A DNA stretch of 64,000 nt from JAFGBM01 sp964610155 (lineage in GTDB: Bacteria > Actinomycetota > Actinomycetes > Actinomycetales > Demequinaceae), in contig CAZSUY010000001.1 of assembly GCA_964610155.1 (NCBI GenBank), forward strand, positions 310,001 through 374,000, written 5' to 3'. The translations under genes were made by a program, and so were the position numbers. Of this stretch, positions 60,199 through 64,000 are shown piece by piece (within the stretch, counting starts at the first letter, position 1; the number at the start of each line of letters is the position of its first letter). The notes under the pieces were generated by a model. The model was not told the DNA's origin and did no database searches. It saw nothing but the letters and a program-made list of their open reading frames with translations.

Positions 60199-60765
60199 CT
60201 AGGCGGAATTATTGTCCGTCCCGCCAAGGGCGGATCGTTCTTCTTCGATCAAGCGGTCAAGCCACTCGACCTCGCGCTCGACCGTTTCCAGGCCGTGGCG
60301 CTGAAGCTCTGCCGTGTATGCCTCGTGCCGGTCGCGGACGCGGCGGAAGGCAGCACCCGTCTCCTCTAGACGCTCGGCAAGCCGGGTGCGACGTCCCTCG
60401 AGGATACGAAGGCGAGTCGCAGGAGCCGTTCGATCAAACATCGAGAAACGCACGTCAAACGTGCCGTCCTCCCACGATGAAGTTCCGGCACTTGCCAACT
60501 CTTTCTCGAATTGGTCCCGTCCGGCATCGGTGAGGCGGTACGCGATCTTGGATCGACGAGACCCCTTCACCAAGAGGTCGTCGGCATCCATGCCGATCAG
60601 CCCCGAGGCCATCATGCGCTTGAGCGCTGGGTAGAGCGAGCCATAACTGAGGGCCCTGAAGGGGCCAAGCTCGCTCCCCAGGCGTTTGCGGATCTGGTAC
60701 CCATGAAGGGGGGAGCGTTCGAGGATGCCTAAGATTGCGAATGTCAGGACATTCGAATGGGGCAT
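60199..60765 (-). CDS. PadR-family transcriptional regulator
   Basis: A 188-aa winged-helix regulator. VLTFAILGILERSPLHGYQIRK and SYGSLYPALKRMMASGLI form the PadR domain; the C-terminal half is a coiled helical dimerisation region (RLAERLEETGAAFRRVRDRH). ATG at 60765 has GGAGG four bases upstream. It precedes ino1 and likely controls it and itself. Its stop codon is inside a 14-bp palindrome, TCCGCCTAGGCGGA (60194-60207), and a second GC palindrome lies nearby (CCGCCAAGGGCGG, about 60221-60233). Confidence 0.92.
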   Translation of the reverse strand: MPHSNVLTFAILGILERSPLHGYQIRKRLGSELGPFRALSYGSLYPALKRMMASGLIGMDADDLLVKGSRRSKIAYRLTDAGRDQFEKELASAGTSSWEDGTFDVRFSMFDRTAPATRLRILEGRRTRLAERLEETGAAFRRVRDRHEAYTAELQRHGLETVEREVEWLDRLIEEERSALGGTDNNSA

Positions 60766-60831
60766 TTCGCCTCCCTCCCTTCGTTTTCGGGGCGGCACGG
60801 AGTGCCACGAAAAGTCACGATAGCATAACGT

Positions 60832-60848
60832 TGTATCGGCGCGATACA
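60832..60848. promoter_or_regulatory. Candidate PadR operator between padR and ponA
   Basis: TGTATCG GCG CGATACA is a perfect 7-bp inverted repeat with a 3-bp centre in the divergent padR-ponA region. PadR proteins commonly bind TGT...ACA-type palindromes. On the minus strand TATGCT just downstream could be the padR -10, placing the palindrome over its -35. It also sits 11 bp before the ponA ATG. Confidence 0.5.
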
Positions 60849-60858
60849 TCGCATACGC

Positions 60859-63156
60859 ATGAAATGGCCATCACCCGGCTTCCATCGCGAGCCATCGGTG
60901 GATACCGCGAGGCCAGAGCCTAGACTCCAGAGCGTGGATGACAAGACCCAGCCTCCGAAGCGACCCAAGGGCGCGTCGCCAAGGTCGGACGACAATCGAT
61001 TCAGCAAAGACCAGCGCACGGACACTGGGCGTCCCATGTCGATTCCGCCGAAACGAACCGGCCAGATCGGTGTGGGTCAGACTGGTCCCGGCCAGACCCG
61101 CACCGGTGTAACGGCCACAAATACGAAGGTCGGTAAGCCGCCCGAGCCTCCTCGCCCGACCTGGCTCCGGTGGCTCAGGAAGATCGGATTCTGGGGGACG
61201 CTGGGCTTTCTCTTCCTCGTGACCGTCGTCTTCGTAGGTTCAATCATCGTGTACTTGCGAACCCCTATCCCGCTGCCCGACGACTTTGCGCAGGCGCAGG
61301 CGTCGATCATCTACTACTCGGACGGGGAGACGGAGATGGGTCGCCTGGGGGTGGCGAACCGGGAGAACGTCGACATCGAGATCCTTCCCGAGTGGGTTCC
61401 ACAGGCGGTGGTGGCGGCGGAGGATCGGACCTTCTACACGAACCCCGGGGTGGATTTCGCGGGAATGGTGCGCGCAATGGTCAAGACCGTTTTCACCGGG
61501 CACAAGCAGGGCGGATCGACCATCACCCAGCAGTACGTCGAGAGGTACTACGTCGGCGAGACCACCACCGACCTGATGGGCAAGTGGAAGGAGGCCCTGC
61601 TCGCCCTCAAGATCGACAGGGAGCAGGACAAGGACGCCATCCTTGAGAACTACCTCAACACCGTCTACCTCGGGAGGGGGGCATACGGGATTCAGGCGGC
61701 CGCGCGCGAATACTACGACAAACCCGCCTCCGAGCTCAGCCTGTCCGAGGCGGCGATGCTTGCCGGCATCCTCCCGGCCCCGAGTTCGTGGGATCCCCGC
61801 AACGATCACGACCAGGCCGTTGCACGGTGGAACTACGTGCTCGACGGGATGGTGGGCCTGGGTTACCTGGACCCAGCCGATCGCCTCAGGCTCGATTTCC
61901 CCGAGCCGATCGAGTACGTCAACGACGACGTGTACGCAGGGCCCAACGGGTACATCCTCAAGGCGGCCATCCAGGAGGTGGCCGACGAGGCCGGGATTTC
62001 GATCGAAGAGATCGAGATGAGGGGCTACAGGATCATCACGACCATCGACGCGCCGACGCAGGGGGCAGCGGTCGCCGCGGCTCAGTCGATGGCGACGGAT
62101 CACAGCCCCAACCTCAGGGTGGCGATCGTGACTCTGGATCCCGCGACGGGCGCGATCACGTCGATGTATGGAGGGGCGGACTACCTCACGGTCCAGCGGA
62201 ACGCCGTCACGCAGGACATCGCCCAGGCGGGTTCGACGTTCAAGCCGTTCGCCCTCGTTTCGGCACTTGAGTCGGGGATGGCCCTGGAATCGGAGTACAA
62301 CGGGGACTCCCCACAAGTCGTCGAAGGGTTCACCCGTCCGGTAAAGAACTTCGGGAATCAGAGCTTTGGGCAGATCGATCTCATTCATGCCACCGCGAAC
62401 TCGGTCAACACGGTGTACGTCCAGGTTGCCCGAGACGTGGGCCCAAGCAAGGTGGTCGACGCCGCGATCAGGGCAGGTGTCCCCGAGGACACCGCCGGCC
62501 TTGAGGCCAACCCCGCCAATGTGCTCGGGACGGCGTCCCCCCACCCCCTCGACATGGCCTCGGCCTATGCCACCTTTGCCTCCGGGGGTTTCCATCGGGA
62601 GCCCTTCTTAGTCTCATCGGTGTACCGGGCCGACAACACCGTGGCGTATGAGCATGTCAGCGTGAGTGAGCAGGTCTTCAGTTCGGCGGTCATGGCGGAG
62701 GTGACCTTCGCGCTTCAGAAGGTGGTGGTCTACGGATCGGGAAAGTATGCCAACAGCCTCGGTCGCCCGATCGCGGGCAAGACCGGAACCTCTACGGACA
62801 ATCAATCCGCTTGGTTCATCGGCTTCACGCCTCAGGTGGTCGGCGCCGTTGCGCTATATCAGGTAGGCGAGGACGGATCGGTAGAGACGATCACCCCGTT
62901 CGGCGGCTCCAAGCAGATCACGGGCGGTTCGATTCCCGTCAGGGTGTGGACCACGATGATGGAGTCGATTCTTGCGGGCCTGCCGATCGAGCAGTTCCCC
63001 CCAAGGAGTTACATCGGCGAGGCGATCATCCCCGGTCCCTCGTCGTCTCCTAGCCCCAGCCCCAGTCCGAGCCCAACACCGAGCGCCACCCCAAGTCCGA
63101 CCCCCGTCGTGACCCCAAACCCAACACCCTCCATCGCCCCATCGACCAACCCCTAG
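60859..63156 (+). CDS. ponA: Class A penicillin-binding protein PonA
   Basis: A bifunctional PBP of up to 765 aa. A basic Pro/Gly-rich cytoplasmic part, one transmembrane helix (about 113-133), glycosyltransferase domain with EDRTFYTNPGVDFAG and GGSTITQQYVERYY, transpeptidase domain with GSTFKPF (active Ser), SVN, and GKTGTS. The C-terminus is a Ser/Pro/Thr-Pro tail of about 40 residues. Start uncertain: ATG 60859 or GTG 60934 (VDDKTQPPKRP); neither has a ribosome-binding site. Same order padR-ponA-rpsF-ssb as Mycobacterium. Confidence 0.95.
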   Translation: MKWPSPGFHREPSVDTARPEPRLQSVDDKTQPPKRPKGASPRSDDNRFSKDQRTDTGRPMSIPPKRTGQIGVGQTGPGQTRTGVTATNTKVGKPPEPPRPTWLRWLRKIGFWGTLGFLFLVTVVFVGSIIVYLRTPIPLPDDFAQAQASIIYYSDGETEMGRLGVANRENVDIEILPEWVPQAVVAAEDRTFYTNPGVDFAGMVRAMVKTVFTGHKQGGSTITQQYVERYYVGETTTDLMGKWKEALLALKIDREQDKDAILENYLNTVYLGRGAYGIQAAAREYYDKPASELSLSEAAMLAGILPAPSSWDPRNDHDQAVARWNYVLDGMVGLGYLDPADRLRLDFPEPIEYVNDDVYAGPNGYILKAAIQEVADEAGISIEEIEMRGYRIITTIDAPTQGAAVAAAQSMATDHSPNLRVAIVTLDPATGAITSMYGGADYLTVQRNAVTQDIAQAGSTFKPFALVSALESGMALESEYNGDSPQVVEGFTRPVKNFGNQSFGQIDLIHATANSVNTVYVQVARDVGPSKVVDAAIRAGVPEDTAGLEANPANVLGTASPHPLDMASAYATFASGGFHREPFLVSSVYRADNTVAYEHVSVSEQVFSSAVMAEVTFALQKVVVYGSGKYANSLGRPIAGKTGTSTDNQSAWFIGFTPQVVGAVALYQVGEDGSVETITPFGGSKQITGGSIPVRVWTTMMESILAGLPIEQFPPRSYIGEAIIPGPSSSPSPSPSPSPTPSATPSPTPVVTPNPTPSIAPSTNP

Positions 63157-63307
63157 CACGGTCGGGATGGAGTGGGGTTTTCGAGTAACGCTCAGGGCTG
63201 TATCCTTATCCGCGTGCCTTGACACCGTTTGAGGTACCGCAAGCACGCATGACCCTCCTGCCGCGGAGAGACCGTGGCCGCCATAGTCCAGAGGAGGTGG
63301 GTTTCAG

Positions 63308-63598
63308 TTGCGTCAGTACGAAATGATGGTCATCCTCGACCCCGAGGTGGACGAGCGGACGGTAGAGCCGTCGCTCGATCAGTATCTCGCCGTGGTGAAG
63401 GACGACAAAGGAACCGTCGACAAGGTCGACATCTGGGGCCGACGTCGCCTCGCGTATCCAATCAAGAAGCGGAACGACGGCATTTATGCCGTCATCAATT
63501 TCACCGCACACGCCACGACGGCGAAAGAACTCGAACGCCAACTCGGACTCAACGAGGTCGTCTTGAGGACGATGCTCCTTCGGCCCGAGGCCCACTGA
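63308..63598 (+). CDS. rpsF: 30S ribosomal protein S6
   Basis: A 96-aa S6: MRQYEMMVILDPEVDERTVE, IWGRRRLAYPIKKRNDGIYAV, and LRTMLLRPEAH. TTG start with GAGGAGGTG about eight bases upstream. It is followed by ssb in the usual rpsF-ssb-rpsR-rplI order. The 151-bp leader (63157-63307) has TATCCT at 63201 as a possible -10; a TTGACA at 63219 has no matching -10. Confidence 0.96.
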   Translation: MRQYEMMVILDPEVDERTVEPSLDQYLAVVKDDKGTVDKVDIWGRRRLAYPIKKRNDGIYAVINFTAHATTAKELERQLGLNEVVLRTMLLRPEAH

Positions 63599-63620
63599 GA
63601 CCCAAGAAAGCGAGGTCATC

Positions 63621-64000
63621 ATGGCAGGGGACACTCAGATAACCATCGTCGGCAACCTCACCGCCGATCCCGAATTGAAATTCATCCAATCCGGGGCCGC
63701 GGTCGTGAACTTCACGGTCGCCTCGACCCCCCGATCTTTTGACCGCAACACCAATGAGTGGAAGGACGGGGAAGCCCTCTTCCTGCGCTGCTCGCTCTGG
63801 CGGGAGGCCGCCGAAAATGTAGCGGAGTCGCTAACCAAGGGGATGCGGGTCGTCGTTGTCGGGCGACTGGTATCGCGTTCTTGGGAGACCAACGGCGAGA
63901 AGCGAACGGTCAACGAAATCCAGGTCGACGAGATCGGCCCCTCACTTCGGTATGCCACGGCGAAGGTCCAGAAGACCCAGCGATCGGGCGGAGCCTCCGG
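63621..64000 (+). CDS. ssb: Single-stranded DNA-binding protein (cut by window edge)
   Basis: The first 126 codons of SSB: ITIVGNLTADPELKFIQSGA, VVNFTVASTPRSFDR, FLRCSLWREAAENVAESLTKG and MRVVVVGRLVSRSWE make up the OB-fold. The C-terminal tail lies beyond the window. ATG at 63621 has GCGAGGT seven bases upstream, 22 bp after rpsF. It coats single-stranded DNA in replication and repair. Confidence 0.95.
   Translation, partial: MAGDTQITIVGNLTADPELKFIQSGAAVVNFTVASTPRSFDRNTNEWKDGEALFLRCSLWREAAENVAESLTKGMRVVVVGRLVSRSWETNGEKRTVNEIQVDEIGPSLRYATAKVQKTQRSGGAS

Noticed and set aside
59070..60533. Long plus-strand open frame of 487 codons opposite ino1
   Set aside because: It lies antisense to a complete, recognisable inositol-phosphate synthase and part of padR; composition is that of a mirror frame in GC-rich DNA, with no family motif.
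61240..62595. Minus-strand open frame of 451 codons opposite ponA
   Set aside because: Antisense shadow of a complete class A PBP; rich in Arg, Gly, Val and His without domain features.
63219..63247. TTGACA before rpsF as a promoter
   Set aside because: No TANNNT hexamer is found at 16-19 bp from it; TATCCT at 63201 is on the wrong side for pairing with it.
1..64000. Mobile elements, prophage, restriction or toxin-antitoxin systems
   Set aside because: No transposase, integrase, terminal repeats, methylase or toxin-like genes were recognised; tRNA genes show no adjacent integrase or repeated 3' end.

Overview
The window is a contiguous piece of an actinobacterial (Actinomycetota) chromosome that spans the replication origin. 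The assignment rests on gene content and order: crgA, fhaA-fhaB-pstP-rodA-pbpA-pknA-pknB, DUF3566 next to gyrA, a stand-alone dciA (DUF721), DUF6049-murJ, an archaeal-type inositol-phosphate synthase with a PadR regulator, and gene order closely matching the Mycobacterium tuberculosis origin region. The DNA is GC-rich. Class or genus cannot be fixed from sequence reading alone. I saw no insertion sequences, prophage, CRISPR array or rRNA genes.

Layout. (1) 1-5.8 kb: the start of metF (cut by the window edge), tag, and a leftward glycine-cleavage operon gcvP-gcvT-gcvH, with a possible 48-aa ORF in front of gcvP. (2) 5.8-14.4 kb: an envelope-polysaccharide region. A tightly overlapping operon (GT2 glycosyltransferase, long nitroreductase-family protein, YbhN/LPG-synthase-TM protein, pyruvyltransferase-family protein) is followed by dTDP-rhamnose genes rmlB/C, rmlD, rmlA and a second GT2. 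(3) 14.5-30 kb: tRNA-Leu, then the growth/division phospho-signalling operon fhaA-fhaB-pstP-rodA-pbpA-pknA-pknB, a CrtI-like FAD oxidoreductase, the leftward sortase-small membrane protein-trpG operon, crgA, a rhomboid protease, ppiA, a hypothetical protein, tRNA-Ala, a 38-aa membrane peptide gene, tRNA-Ile and DUF3566. (4) 30-39.3 kb: gyrA, gyrB, dciA, recF, dnaN, a 433-bp origin candidate, dnaA, all leftward. (5) 39.4-44.5 kb: rpmH, rnpA, yidD, yidC, jag, rsmG, parA, parB, all rightward, with two parS palindromes flanking rsmG. (6) 44.5-56.6 kb: ddl, a PLP aminotransferase, a trxB-trxA fusion, a separate pseudokinase, murJ, DUF6049, NUDIX, pcnA and an MFS transporter. (7) 56.7-64 kb: DUF805, an acyltransferase, a zinc-ribbon protein, ino1, padR, ponA, rpsF and the start of ssb.

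How the parts fit. Replication initiation (dnaA, dnaN, recF, gyrAB, dciA), origin segregation (parABS) and membrane insertion (yidD, yidC, jag) surround oriC. Cell-wall growth is represented by SEDS/PBP pairs, MurJ, Ddl, PonA and CrgA under Ser/Thr kinase, phosphatase and FHA control. The kinase-like partner that mycobacteria fuse to MurJ is here a separate gene. The surface-sugar region would supply rhamnose and probably a modified glycan. The most interesting items are the split MurJ pseudokinase, the TrxB-TrxA fusion with a six-unit repeat linker, the four-gene glycan operon, the peptide gene whose stop codon touches a tRNA, a hairpin made of DnaA-box-like arms, and relocation of the ino1-ssb block to the other side of the origin compared with mycobacteria. 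No clearly new defence or mobile system was found.
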